Below, piece by piece: positions 1 through 8,200 of a stretch of DNA of 56,788 bases. The notes under the pieces are model-generated. The model was not told the origin of the DNA. It searched no databases and saw only the letters and a list, made by a program, of their open reading frames with translations. Source of the stretch: an uncultured Opitutales bacterium (GTDB lineage Bacteria > Verrucomicrobiota > Verrucomicrobiia > Opitutales > Intestinicryptomonadaceae); contig URAK01000013.1 in NCBI GenBank assembly GCA_900545705.1, positions 1-56,788 on the forward strand, given 5' to 3'. Made by a program: the position numbers and the translations under genes. Every line of letters starts with the position of its first letter. Positions within the stretch are counted from its first letter, which is position 1.

Positions 1-55
1 TCGTTCTCTTTGCCCTCTTTTTTTTCCACCATTCCACAATCTTTGACGTAGAACG
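1..55. repeat. Left copy of a 55-bp terminal inverted repeat
   Basis: The first 55 bases are the exact reverse complement of the last 55 bases of the window; the match stops at base 56. Read outward, each copy contains a T8/A8 tract and an ATG followed by an open Lys/Glu-rich frame that runs off the end. This fits a contig that stops on both sides at copies of one repeated sequence lying in opposite orientation. The exact odd length of 55 is what a de Bruijn graph overlap would leave. I cannot identify the repeated element. Confidence 0.95.
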
Positions 56-82
56 AAAAAAAGACTTATGGAAATCCATAAG
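56..82 (-). terminator. Rho-independent terminator after tRNA-Tyr
   Basis: A perfect 8-bp stem (65-72 with 75-82, two-base loop) is followed, on the minus strand, by GTC and a run of seven T residues (62-56). It lies about 20 bases past the 3' end of tRNA-Tyr and directly abuts the terminal repeat. Confidence 0.8.
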
Positions 83-102
83 CCGCAAAAAAAATTACAC
101 AG

Positions 103-186
103 TGGTAGGGACTGGATTCGAACCAGTGAACAGCAAAGCTGAACGGATTTACAGTCCGCGCCCTTTAGCCACTTGGATACCCTACC
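103..186 (-). tRNA. tRNA-Tyr (anticodon GTA)
   Basis: An 84-base class II tRNA. The 7-bp acceptor stem GGTAGGG/CCCTACC pairs 180-186 with 104-110, and the discriminator A is at 103. The anticodon loop CTGTAAA places the GTA anticodon at 152-150. The long variable arm and the T arm (GGTTCGAATCC) are clear. CCA is not encoded. It lies downstream of the LVIVD-repeat gene on the same strand, with a separate terminator after it. Confidence 0.97.
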
Positions 187-335
187 ATCGTGTAAATTGA
201 GTCTCAAAGATACATAACAGAGTTTGCCGCACAAGCTTTTTTTTCATTTTTTTTGGAATTTTTGTCCAATCACCGCCAAATTGTAGCCGGACGCGCCGGC
301 TTTTGCGGCGAATTGCCTCCGGGCAAATGGCAAAT

Positions 336-2396
336 CTATTTGCGCTCCATCAACAAGCCTTCGTAGCCTGCGGGAATCAGTATCCGTCCGTTCCAGAAGT
401 CGGGAGTATCGGGATTCCCCGATATTTTTTCCTTCCATATAAGTTTCGGACTTTTCTCGTCTGAGAAGTCCGCAAGCCATACGTCGCGATTGATCCTATG
501 AGTGAAAGCAACTGTATCTTTTCCGTCCCATGCGGGAAGCGCCGCAACTTTTTCGCCACCTACTTTCACGCCTTTCCATTGGCTGCCGTCCGAATTTTCG
601 GGGCAGTTCGCCTCTAAGAGCACCGCCTCGCCGGCCCGGTTAGTCCACAAGACCTTATCCTTAAATACGCAACAGCCATTTGAAACCCCAGGGTTATTCT
701 TATAGCTCGCGTTTGCCGGCTTCGGCTTTTCGCCCGACAAGTCAAACCATTCAAAACGGCTGTTTGCGTACGACATTCCCGCGTATTTTCCGCCTACGAC
801 ATCGCCCGAAAAGTACTTATTCCACCCTGGGCATCCGCCCTTGTTGAACGCGACTTTCATATTTTTTAAATCCCGCGCATCTATAAAAAATATGCCGCTT
901 TGCCTGTCGGTTGCCGCAATGAAATTCCCTTTCGGAACCCATACCCATAAAACGAGCGACGACGCCGCGCTCAAAGATTTAAGCCTTCCAATTTCAGAAA
1001 AGTTTCCTGGGGATTTTATATCGTAAACCGCAAGCCCTTCCATTCCCTCCGCGGCGTAAAGCCTGCCATTTTTTACTTTAAGGTCCCCCGCAAACGGCAT
1101 TTTCGTCTGCGCGACCTTTTTAAACCCGGAATCCGAAAGCTTTAACGTCACAATCCCCTCTGAGCCGCATGCGGCATATGCGTAGTCGCCGTCGACAGCG
1201 ACGGCGCGCACCTGCACGCTTCTATCGGGCTTCCAAGAGAAAAACTTTTTGTTGTCGCTCGGATATTCCGCCCGAAACGCAACATTCTTAGGAAGGATTC
1301 CCTTCTTTTCGGCGGGCGCCATCGCAGACTTCGACTCGACCGCAAAAACCCCTCCTTTTAGAGCCGACAAATATACCACGCCGTCTCCGAGAGCAATCGA
1401 GCTTATCGGAACCGACGGGCTTTTTCCGTCGGCGGGCGGAACGGTAATCCGGCCTACTATCGAGGGGGATTTAACGTCGGATATATCAATCGCGTAAAGC
1501 CCGTTGTAAGTATCCGCGGCAAAAACTACATTGCCCGAGCAGCGGGGCGTCCAATAGTCGTTGCCTATCCTGTAAAATTTCGGAAATTTTACAGACGAAA
1601 GCTTTTTTGGGTTTGAGATGTCGGAAATATCGAATATTTCAAGTCCGTGCCCCAGCCCGAAGCGGTCCTCCTTCGTTTTCCCAAGAGACTTTGAATGGTG
1701 GCCCGTCGAGGCGAATAGCAGATTCCCGCACAAGTCAATGCCGTCGCCGTAGCCGTCCATTTGGGGGTTAGACACTACTTTTATGTCGGCCATGTCGCGC
1801 GCGTCAAAAATCGTCACCTCTCCAGAATGCCACTCGCCGCTAAACAAATATCCATCGCGGTATTTCACAGACTGGGACTCCGGAGTTTTCACAATCCTAA
1901 TGTGCTCCGGATTCGCCGGATCTGAGATGTCGATAAACTCTACCCCGTTGTTTCGCTGTCCCAAAAATGCAACATCGCCCGCAACATCTATACCAGTCGC
2001 AAGCTCTATGCAATCGTAGCGCGATAGAACTTTCGGCGATTTAGGATTGCGCGCGTCAACTATCCACAATCCGCTTTCGCGTGCCGCAACGCATACGATT
2101 CCGCCCTGAACGGCAATCTGCCTGACATTTCCAAGTCCGCCGATTTTCCCCAATACTTTTGGATTCATCGGCTCGGAAATATCGACCGTGTAAAGGTAGT
2201 GTGAGCTGCCTGCGTAAAGTATTTTGCCCTCTATGCAAAGGGCCATTGCGTTGGGAACAATGCCTTCTATTTTTACCGCCTTGCCGAATACCCCCCCCCG
2301 CAAATTTTCAATTTTAATGCCGCCAGTCTCCGCAAAAACTGAGACTGGCAAACACGCCACTAAAATAAAAAACATTCGGAGAATTATTTTTTCCAT
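336..2396 (-). CDS. Secreted LVIVD-repeat beta-propeller protein
   Basis: 686 residues with a classical signal peptide (hydrophobic core about residues 5-20, cleavage after VFA). The rest is built from LVIVD-type repeats, recognisable as blocks such as LYTVDISEPMNPKVLGK, LWIVDARNPKSPKVLSR and LEIFDISDISNPKKL, spaced 45-70 residues apart. Such repeats form beta-propeller blades. The length would suit two propellers or one long one, the second half being more diverged. No catalytic motif is visible, so binding or scaffolding at the cell surface or in the periplasm is inferred, not shown. It is a single gene, with a Sel1-repeat gene upstream on the same strand and tRNA-Tyr downstream. A run of nine C near 2290 lies inside the gene near its start; the frame stays open across it. 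Confidence 0.85.
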   Translation of the reverse strand: MEKIILRMFFILVACLPVSVFAETGGIKIENLRGGVFGKAVKIEGIVPNAMALCIEGKILYAGSSHYLYTVDISEPMNPKVLGKIGGLGNVRQIAVQGGIVCVAARESGLWIVDARNPKSPKVLSRYDCIELATGIDVAGDVAFLGQRNNGVEFIDISDPANPEHIRIVKTPESQSVKYRDGYLFSGEWHSGEVTIFDARDMADIKVVSNPQMDGYGDGIDLCGNLLFASTGHHSKSLGKTKEDRFGLGHGLEIFDISDISNPKKLSSVKFPKFYRIGNDYWTPRCSGNVVFAADTYNGLYAIDISDVKSPSIVGRITVPPADGKSPSVPISSIALGDGVVYLSALKGGVFAVESKSAMAPAEKKGILPKNVAFRAEYPSDNKKFFSWKPDRSVQVRAVAVDGDYAYAACGSEGIVTLKLSDSGFKKVAQTKMPFAGDLKVKNGRLYAAEGMEGLAVYDIKSPGNFSEIGRLKSLSAASSLVLWVWVPKGNFIAATDRQSGIFFIDARDLKNMKVAFNKGGCPGWNKYFSGDVVGGKYAGMSYANSRFEWFDLSGEKPKPANASYKNNPGVSNGCCVFKDKVLWTNRAGEAVLLEANCPENSDGSQWKGVKVGGEKVAALPAWDGKDTVAFTHRINRDVWLADFSDEKSPKLIWKEKISGNPDTPDFWNGRILIPAGYEGLLMERK

Positions 2397-2506
2397 GCCT
2401 ATTGTTTCTTAAAAAATTCCTTCTTTGTATAGTCTAATTTTCATATAAATAATAAATATGCCATAAAAATATGGCATACGCGGCCATAATCGGGCTTCTT
2501 ATGATT

Positions 2507-4156
2507 CTATTTATCGAAATTACCCTTGGAATATTCTCCGGCGAGATTCTTAGCGCGCTCGATTTCCCCTTTGTCCATCTGCTTTTCTAATTCGGCAAGT
2601 TTGGAAGTTAAATCTTCCAATCCGTTTTTGACGCTCAGCAAAATCCACGCATACCCCCTTACATTGTCGCGCTTTTCCTCGATATAATACAGGCCCAAAT
2701 TGCACTGTCCGCCAACATTTCCCTGCTCCGCCGCCGCCCTATACAATTTTGCCGCCTTTTTAGGGTCGCGCTCCACTCCATTGCCGGAATAATAACACAT
2801 TCCCAAGTTATACTGCGCCTCAGCGTGTCCCTGTTCGGCTGCCTTACTGAACCATCGTATTGCTTCAGACAGATTTACTCCGTCTTTTTCGCTTTCCATG
2901 TAGCACATTCCCATTTTAAACTGGGCCTCCGCATCGTCCCGCTCGGCAAGCTTCCGCCACCATTTCAGCGCCTCTTTAAGGTTACCCTTTATGTCTTTAT
3001 TTTCATAATAATATATGCCTAAATTATACATAGACTCCAAAGAGCCTTGTTCGGCGGCCTTCTGCCACCATTTCACGGCCTCCGCCGGATTTTCCTTAAC
3101 TCCGCGGCCTTTATAATAACATACCCCCAAATTTTGTTGCGCCTGCATATTGCCTTGCTCCGCTGCCTTTTTATACCACTTGACCGCCTCATCCCAATTG
3201 CGCTTGACTGTCCTTCCCGTATAATAGTTTAACCCCAAACTAAATTGAGCTTCGGCATATCCTTGTTCAGCTGATTTTTTAAGCCATTTCAACGCCTCAG
3301 CAGTATCCATTTTTACGCCCAAACCCCTGTTGTAACATACGCTCAATTCATACTGGGCCTCTGCAACATTTTTATTTGCCAAACCAAGAAGTTTCTTGAC
3401 TGCAGCAGGCACTCCTTCTTTCGCTACGATAGCATACCATTTTGCAGCCTCGGCAAAATTCTGCTCCACGCCAGATCCATTTTCGTAACACATGCCCATA
3501 ACATACTGCCCTTTAAGATAACCATTTTCTGCGGACTTCATATACCACTTTGCGGCTTCTTTTTCGTCCTTTTTAACTCCATTGCCATTGTCATAGCTAA
3601 TTCCCACATTAAACATGGATTCCGCATATCCAAGCTCCGCTGCCGCCATAAAATATTCGACTGCCTTCTGCAGATTTTTATTAACTCCCCTGCCTGTAAT
3701 ATAACATAACCCCAATGCATTTATAGAGGAAGGATGTTTTTGATCCGCCGCCTTCTTGTACCACTTGAATGCCTCATTATAGTCGCTCTTCACTCCATTT
3801 CCATTTTCATAACATACGCCTAAATTATACTGCGCCTCATCGTAGCCTTGCTCCGCTGCCTTTCGCCACAATTTTACCGCCTCGGACAAATCTCGTTCTA
3901 CGGCATTTCCAAAATAATAAAGTAGCCCCAATTCAAATTGCGCTTTAATATGCCCTTGCTGTGCCGCCTTCTTGTACCACTTTATCATCTCCGATGGATT
4001 CTTTTTTACCCCATCGCCTTTTGCATAGCGCACGGCTAAATTGTATTGCGCTTCGGAATCTCCGCTATTGGCCTTGTCCTTAATACCGGATATGTCTGCT
4101 GCATATGCAAAACAACCCGCCACAGAAAATATTGCAACTACTAATAACTTTTTCAT
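2507..4156 (-). CDS. Secreted Sel1-repeat (TPR-like) protein
   Basis: About 549 residues from the ATG at 4156-4154. This start is preferred over one 14 codons earlier because it directly precedes a signal peptide (MKKLLVVAIFSVAGCFAYAA). The mature part is about 12 tandem 36-residue Sel1 repeats with the consensus AQYNLGxCYxxGxGVxxN and EAxKWxxKAAEQG, and one irregular, longer repeat near the middle. They form an alpha-alpha solenoid used for protein-protein contacts. The last 70 residues are a charged non-repeat tail containing LAELEKQMDKGEIERAK. That tail, at DNA level too, is nearly the same as the end of the decayed Sel1 gene next door, so the two arose by duplication. Partner and role are unknown. 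Confidence 0.88.
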   Translation of the reverse strand: MKKLLVVAIFSVAGCFAYAADISGIKDKANSGDSEAQYNLAVRYAKGDGVKKNPSEMIKWYKKAAQQGHIKAQFELGLLYYFGNAVERDLSEAVKLWRKAAEQGYDEAQYNLGVCYENGNGVKSDYNEAFKWYKKAADQKHPSSINALGLCYITGRGVNKNLQKAVEYFMAAAELGYAESMFNVGISYDNGNGVKKDEKEAAKWYMKSAENGYLKGQYVMGMCYENGSGVEQNFAEAAKWYAIVAKEGVPAAVKKLLGLANKNVAEAQYELSVCYNRGLGVKMDTAEALKWLKKSAEQGYAEAQFSLGLNYYTGRTVKRNWDEAVKWYKKAAEQGNMQAQQNLGVCYYKGRGVKENPAEAVKWWQKAAEQGSLESMYNLGIYYYENKDIKGNLKEALKWWRKLAERDDAEAQFKMGMCYMESEKDGVNLSEAIRWFSKAAEQGHAEAQYNLGMCYYSGNGVERDPKKAAKLYRAAAEQGNVGGQCNLGLYYIEEKRDNVRGYAWILLSVKNGLEDLTSKLAELEKQMDKGEIERAKNLAGEYSKGNFDK

Positions 4157-4254
4157 ATCCACCATTCTTGTATATTTAATTAATACTTCTCTTTGCACCT
4201 TTTATTACTAATAAATACCCAGACCATTCTACTATTGTTTAATCCATTCTCCGC

Positions 4255-4881
4255 TTACTGCTGACAATTACCCTTGGAATATTCCTCGGCGAGCTTCTTT
4301 GCGCGCTCGATTTCCCCTTTGTCCATCTGCTTTTCCAATTCGGCAAGTTTGGAAGTTAAACCTTCCAATCCGTTTTTGACGCTCAGAAAAATCCACGCAT
4401 ATCCAATTACATTGTCGCGCTTTTCCTGAATATAATACAGGCCCAAATTGCGTTGCGCATTCGCGTCCCCTTGTTCAGCAACCTTCCCCATTTTGTAGCC
4501 TCGCAAGATTCTTATCTACCCCCTCGCCTTTTCATAACATACACCCAAATTATACTGCGCTTCTGCATTTCCCCGCTCCGCCGCCTTCCTAAACCACTTT
4601 ACAGCCTCGGAATGATTCTTCTCTACCCCGTCTCCCGTGTAATAGCGTATTCCCAATTTATACTGCGCTTCCGCATTATTTTTTTCCAAAAGTTTTTCGA
4701 TCCGATTTGCGGCCTCCGCAAAGTTCTTATACACTTCTTCGCTTTTTACGCAGCATTCTTCCGATATAAATTTAGCCTCGGCGTCTCCGCCGTTAACATT
4801 GTTCTTAATCACGGATTTATTAGCCCCGCAGGCAATAATAAACGCCGTAGAAAACAAAACCAATATTAACGACCTTTTCAT
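4255..4881 (-). pseudogene. Disrupted Sel1-repeat lipoprotein gene
   Basis: The 5' part (4881-4516, 121 codons) begins with a lipoprotein signal ending IIACG, so Cys18 would be lipidated, and carries two Sel1 repeats before a TAG stop at 4518-4516. After the stop, the same frame continues into the last part of a Sel1 repeat (KVAEQGDANAQ) and the charged C-terminal tail shared with the neighbouring intact gene (to 4255). Around the stop one repeat is scrambled: reading KGEGVDKNLA and then EATKW requires hopping frames, which points to several small deletions that together restored the frame. It could instead be two short expressed genes, the second starting at TTG 4506. I favour a decayed gene. 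Confidence 0.7.
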
Positions 4882-5075
4882 ACAGCAATTATTACATAAT
4901 ATGGCTCAAATGTCGATTAAATTATATTATTTAAAATATAATAAATAAAAAATAATCCGCACCGCATTTTATAAACTCGTCTCGACTTAAAAAATCGGTT
5001 AAATAACGTTTCGCGACTTGCCGTCTCTTTTTGAATTGAAAAACATGAGATTCCAATTACCTTATTCGTATAATT

Positions 5076-6131
5076 ATGAAAAATAAAACGGCTCTAATAA
5101 CTGGAATAACTGGGCAAGACGGCTCGTATCTTGCGGAAATACTCCTGCAAAAAGGCTACGATGTCCACGGCATAATACGCCGCTCAAGCTCTTTCAACAC
5201 CAACAGAATCGACCACCTTTACAACGACGAATCCCTTAACGACAGGTTCTTCCTGCATTACGGGGATTTGACGGACTCCTCGAACCTAAACAGAATACTC
5301 GAAAAAACCCAGCCCGACGAAATCTACAATCTCGGCGCCCAAAGCCACGTCAAAGTGAGCTTTGAAGTTCCCGAGTACACCGCAGATGTTGACGCCATCG
5401 CAACCCTGCGATTCCTCGACGCGATAAAAGATATGGGGCTTACAAGGCAGGTAAGATTCTACCAAGCCTCCACCTCCGAGCTATTCGGGAAAGTCCAGGA
5501 AATTCCCCAAAAGGAGACAACGCCGTTCTATCCGCGCAGCCCCTATGCGGTAGCCAAGCAATACGCATACTGGATTGTCATAAACTACCGCGAAGCGTAC
5601 GGCATATTCGCAAGCAACGGCATTCTTTTTAACCACGAATCCGAACGCCGCGGAGAAACTTTTGTCACGCGCAAAATCACAAGAGCCGCCGGAAGAATCA
5701 AGCTCGGGCTTCAAGATAGGCTCGTACTCGGCAATATGGACTCCAAGCGCGACTGGGGATACGCTCCGGAATACGCCGAAGGTATGTGGAGAATCTTGCA
5801 GGCGCAGACCCCCGGAGAATACGTCTTAGCCACGAACGAAACACACACCGTAAGAGAATTTACTGAGCTTGCTTTCGCGCGGCTGGGAATGGAAATTGAA
5901 TGGGTCGGCAAAGAGGAGAACGAAAAGGGCATATGCAAAAAAACTGGGAAAATTCTCGTAGAGGTAAACCCGCGCTACTACCGCCCGACCGAAGTGGATT
6001 TTCTCCTCGGAGACCCATCAAAAGCCAAGAGGGAACTCGGCTGGGAACCCAAGACTACATTTAAGCGCCTCGTCGAAATAATGACAGACGCCGACTTCAA
6101 ACTCGCCGAGCGCGAGGCCGCCTTAAAATAG
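5076..6131 (+). CDS. gmd: GDP-mannose 4,6-dehydratase
   Basis: 351 residues, normal for Gmd. It converts GDP-D-mannose to GDP-4-keto-6-deoxy-D-mannose in the cytoplasm, the first step to GDP-L-fucose. The NAD(P)-binding Rossmann motif GITGQDGSYLAE lies at residues 8-19. The catalytic Ser/Thr-Glu pair is in STSELFG, and the Tyr-x3-Lys of the short-chain dehydrogenase family is in SPYAVAKQYAY. The C-terminal sugar-nucleotide region (NPRYYRPTEVDFLLGD) is intact. It is followed four bases later by fcl, so the two form an operon, and it is divergent from the decayed Sel1 gene. A TATAAT hexamer sits two bases before the ATG with no evident Shine-Dalgarno sequence. Confidence 0.97.
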   Translation: MKNKTALITGITGQDGSYLAEILLQKGYDVHGIIRRSSSFNTNRIDHLYNDESLNDRFFLHYGDLTDSSNLNRILEKTQPDEIYNLGAQSHVKVSFEVPEYTADVDAIATLRFLDAIKDMGLTRQVRFYQASTSELFGKVQEIPQKETTPFYPRSPYAVAKQYAYWIVINYREAYGIFASNGILFNHESERRGETFVTRKITRAAGRIKLGLQDRLVLGNMDSKRDWGYAPEYAEGMWRILQAQTPGEYVLATNETHTVREFTELAFARLGMEIEWVGKEENEKGICKKTGKILVEVNPRYYRPTEVDFLLGDPSKAKRELGWEPKTTFKRLVEIMTDADFKLAEREAALK

Positions 6132-6135
6132 AGCG

Positions 6136-7086
6136 ATGAAAAAAACTGACAAAATATACGTTGCCGGCAACGGCGGAATGGTAGGTTCCGCAATAGAAAG
6201 GGCTCTGCTCCGCAACGGCTATGGCTGCGTTATAGGGCGCTCCCACAAGGAGCTCGACCTCACAAGTCAAGCCCAGACGCTCGACTTCTTTATGAAAGAG
6301 CGCCCGAAAGTAGCGGTAATCGCCGCGGCGAAAGTGGGCGGCATATACGCCAACGCGACTTTCCCGGCCGAATTTATAGAAATAAACCTGTCAATTGCGC
6401 TAAACACGATTACTGCCGCGTATAAAGCCGGCGTCGAGCGCCTTCTATATTTGGGAAGCACCTGCATCTATCCGCGAATGGCGCCGCAGCCGATTCCGGA
6501 GAGCGCCCTTCTCACAGGCCCTCTTGAAAAGACGAACGAAGCTTACGCCGTCGCAAAAATCACAGGGTTAAAAATGTGCGAATTTTTTAGAAAGCAATAC
6601 GGCGTATGCTACCATAGCGCAATGCCGACAAACCTCTACGGCGAGGGCGACAACTACCACGAAAAAAATTCGCACGTGCTGCCAGCGCTAATACGGCGTT
6701 TTCACGAAGCAAAAGAAAAAAATCTCGACAAGGTTGAGCTCTGGGGAACAGGCTCTCCGCTTCGCGAATTTCTGCATGTCGACGACCTTGCCGACGCATG
6801 CCTGATGCTCCTTAATCTCGACAATCCCCCGGACCTCGTTAATCTCGGCAGCGGCGAGGAGGTAAGCATTGCGGAACTTGCAAAAATTGTCGCCGAAACG
6901 GTAGGGTACAAGGGCGAAATAGTTCACGACCTCTCAAAGCCGGACGGAACTCCGCGCAAGCTGTGCGACACTTCCCTGCTGCGCTCTTTTGGCTGGAAGC
7001 CGAAGTACGACATCCGCTCGGGCGTTAAGGCGGCATACGGGAGTTTCCTGTCAGAACTTGCGTCCGGGAAAATAAGAGGCATGTAA
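6136..7086 (+). CDS. fcl: GDP-L-fucose synthase
   Basis: 316 residues. It is the NADPH-dependent epimerase/reductase that turns the Gmd product into GDP-L-fucose for surface glycans. The N-terminal nucleotide-binding motif is GNGGMVGSAI, a degenerate GxxGxxG. The active-site Ser is in STCIYPRMAPQPIPE and the Tyr-x3-Lys pair in NEAYAVAKITGLK. The downstream NLYGEGDNY segment and GTGSPLREFLHVDDLA are family signatures. It starts four bases after gmd and ends before a strong hairpin terminator, so gmd-fcl is a two-gene operon. No glycosyltransferase or export genes lie nearby, so the glycan that receives the fucose cannot be told. Confidence 0.96.
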   Translation: MKKTDKIYVAGNGGMVGSAIERALLRNGYGCVIGRSHKELDLTSQAQTLDFFMKERPKVAVIAAAKVGGIYANATFPAEFIEINLSIALNTITAAYKAGVERLLYLGSTCIYPRMAPQPIPESALLTGPLEKTNEAYAVAKITGLKMCEFFRKQYGVCYHSAMPTNLYGEGDNYHEKNSHVLPALIRRFHEAKEKNLDKVELWGTGSPLREFLHVDDLADACLMLLNLDNPPDLVNLGSGEEVSIAELAKIVAETVGYKGEIVHDLSKPDGTPRKLCDTSLLRSFGWKPKYDIRSGVKAAYGSFLSELASGKIRGM

Positions 7087-7112
7087 TAAATCTTCAAAAG
7101 CACCATCTCACA

Positions 7113-7147
7113 ATAAGAAACTCCCGTAAACAACGGGAGTTTCTTAT
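7113..7147 (+). terminator. Terminator of the gmd-fcl operon
   Basis: A perfect 14-bp inverted repeat (7113-7126 with 7134-7147) with a 7-base loop, GC-rich at the loop end and AT-rich at the base. It begins 26 bases after the fcl stop. It may also act on the minus strand for the 7330-7689 gene. Confidence 0.8.
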
Positions 7148-7329
7148 TTATAATAAAATAATTGCGCTCTTAATGCTATCACAGACCTCCTTCCGCCAAT
7201 TATGGATTTCAGCCTACCAATCCAGAAGGCGGTTCTACGGCAATAAATATTTTGCGTATTTATATTTTAGCTTAGTGCAAATTTTATGCAGGCAAATTTT
7301 CCCGACGCATAAAATCCAAGAATAGATTG

Positions 7330-7689
7330 TCAATTATTCTTCCAAAAACCTCCGCTTCCGTCAGGAATTATTCGCCCTTTCCCATTTGGAAGCCAATACC
7401 CTCCGCTGCCATCAGACATAATGCGGCCCTTGCCGTTCGGAAGCCAAAAACCTCCTACTCCGTCCGACATTATACGTCCCTTGCCGTTCGGAAGCCAGTA
7501 CCCGCCGTTGCCGTCCGACATAATGCGCCCCTTCCCATTTGGAAGCCAAAAACCTCCGCTTCCGTCAGATATAATGCGGCCCTTGCCGTCCGGAAGCCAG
7601 TATCCGCCATTGCCGTCCGACTGGAAATGATTTCCGTAGGAAACAAAACACATAACGAATACAAGTATTGATAAAATTTTTGTCTTCAT
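7330..7689 (-). CDS. Small secreted protein of 17-residue W/G-rich repeats
   Basis: 119 residues. A signal peptide (MKTKILSILVFVMCFVSYG) is followed by almost nothing but six copies of a 17-residue unit, S-D-G-x-G-G-[Y/F]-W-L-P-N-G-K-G-R-I-[M/I]. The last copy is truncated and ends FWKNN. The aromatic position alternates strictly Tyr, Phe, Tyr, Phe, Tyr, Phe. Each unit looks like a beta-hairpin with an invariant Trp, in the style of cell-wall or choline-binding repeats, but I recognise no family and propose none. No catalytic residues are visible. It stands alone between the gmd-fcl terminator and a small HTH gene on the same strand. Confidence 0.8.
   Translation of the reverse strand: MKTKILSILVFVMCFVSYGNHFQSDGNGGYWLPDGKGRIISDGSGGFWLPNGKGRIMSDGNGGYWLPNGKGRIMSDGVGGFWLPNGKGRIMSDGSGGYWLPNGKGRIIPDGSGGFWKNN
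7342..7640 (-). repeat. Six tandem 51-bp coding repeats
   Basis: The units are phased at exactly 51 bases: the same CCA (complement of the Trp codon) recurs at 7342, 7393, 7444, 7495, 7546 and 7597. Copies one apart differ more than copies two apart, because Tyr and Phe units alternate, which suggests expansion as 102-bp pairs. They encode the W/G-rich repeats of the 7330-7689 gene. The lack of indels shows selection on the reading frame. Confidence 0.9.
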
Positions 7690-7807
7690 ACTTAGTATAA
7701 CGGATAATCAGAATAAAAGTTTCATTAATTATTATCAGTACGCGACAAGAGTCTTATGTTCGTTTTCCTAAGTACTGAAAATTGCATATGCAAGAATCTC
7801 CCCTATT

Positions 7808-8095
7808 TTATTCTCCTGCTGATAGTTTTTTTTTGGGCCTTCCTACAGGCCTCTTTTTTTGCTTTAAGCATTCTTTCTTATAAGAACAGTCGTTTTCGAC
7901 ACTGAAAAATTCCGACAGGCCCATCCCCCAGAATTTGGCCAAACGCACAATAGTATCAAGCCTGATATATTTATTGTGCCCCAATTCAAGTTTCTGATAG
8001 AATTTATAGTTAAAACCCGATAGTTCGGCTACCCGTTCCTGAGTCAAACCGGCGTTTAGCCTCAAATCTCTCAATCTCTTTGCAATAAAAAGCAT
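7808..8095 (-). CDS. XRE-family HTH regulator with AT-hook-like tail
   Basis: About 95 residues from the ATG at 8095; a GTG nine bases earlier is also possible. A Cro/CI-type helix-turn-helix fills roughly residues 5-65 (LRLNAGLTQERVAELSGF, then FYQKLELGHNKYIRLDTIVRLAKFWG as scaffold and fourth helix). The C-terminal 25 residues are basic, include two Cys, and end in KRPVGRPKKKL, which has the GRP core of an AT-hook that binds the minor groove of AT-rich DNA. It is divergent from the large secreted protein at 8201, with about 105 bases between them, so it may control that gene and itself. This is inferred from position only. Confidence 0.82.
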   Translation of the reverse strand: MLFIAKRLRDLRLNAGLTQERVAELSGFNYKFYQKLELGHNKYIRLDTIVRLAKFWGMGLSEFFSVENDCSYKKECLKQKKRPVGRPKKKLSAGE

Positions 8096-8200
8096 GTAGT
8101 TCACATATCAATTTTAAGAATTATGCCATGCCAAAAATACCCATTAGTTAGAGGTGTTTTTTTCTTGACTCAGAAATTATTTACTGAGAGTTATCGCATT

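Noticed and set aside
103..186. tRNA-Tyr as attachment site of an integrated element
   Set aside because: No integrase, no repeat of the tRNA 3' end and no foreign gene block within the window.
4480..4530. Programmed stop-codon read-through in the small Sel1 gene
   Set aside because: The same frame after TAG does not restore the Sel1 repeat; several frame hops are needed, so decay or sequence error is simpler.
5031..5074. Sigma-70 promoter for gmd
   Set aside because: A TATAAT is present just before the ATG, but no -35 hexamer lies at proper spacing, so I do not call a promoter.
7342..7640. 51-bp repeats as a CRISPR array
   Set aside because: The repeats are contiguous and coding, with no unique spacers, and no cas genes are present.
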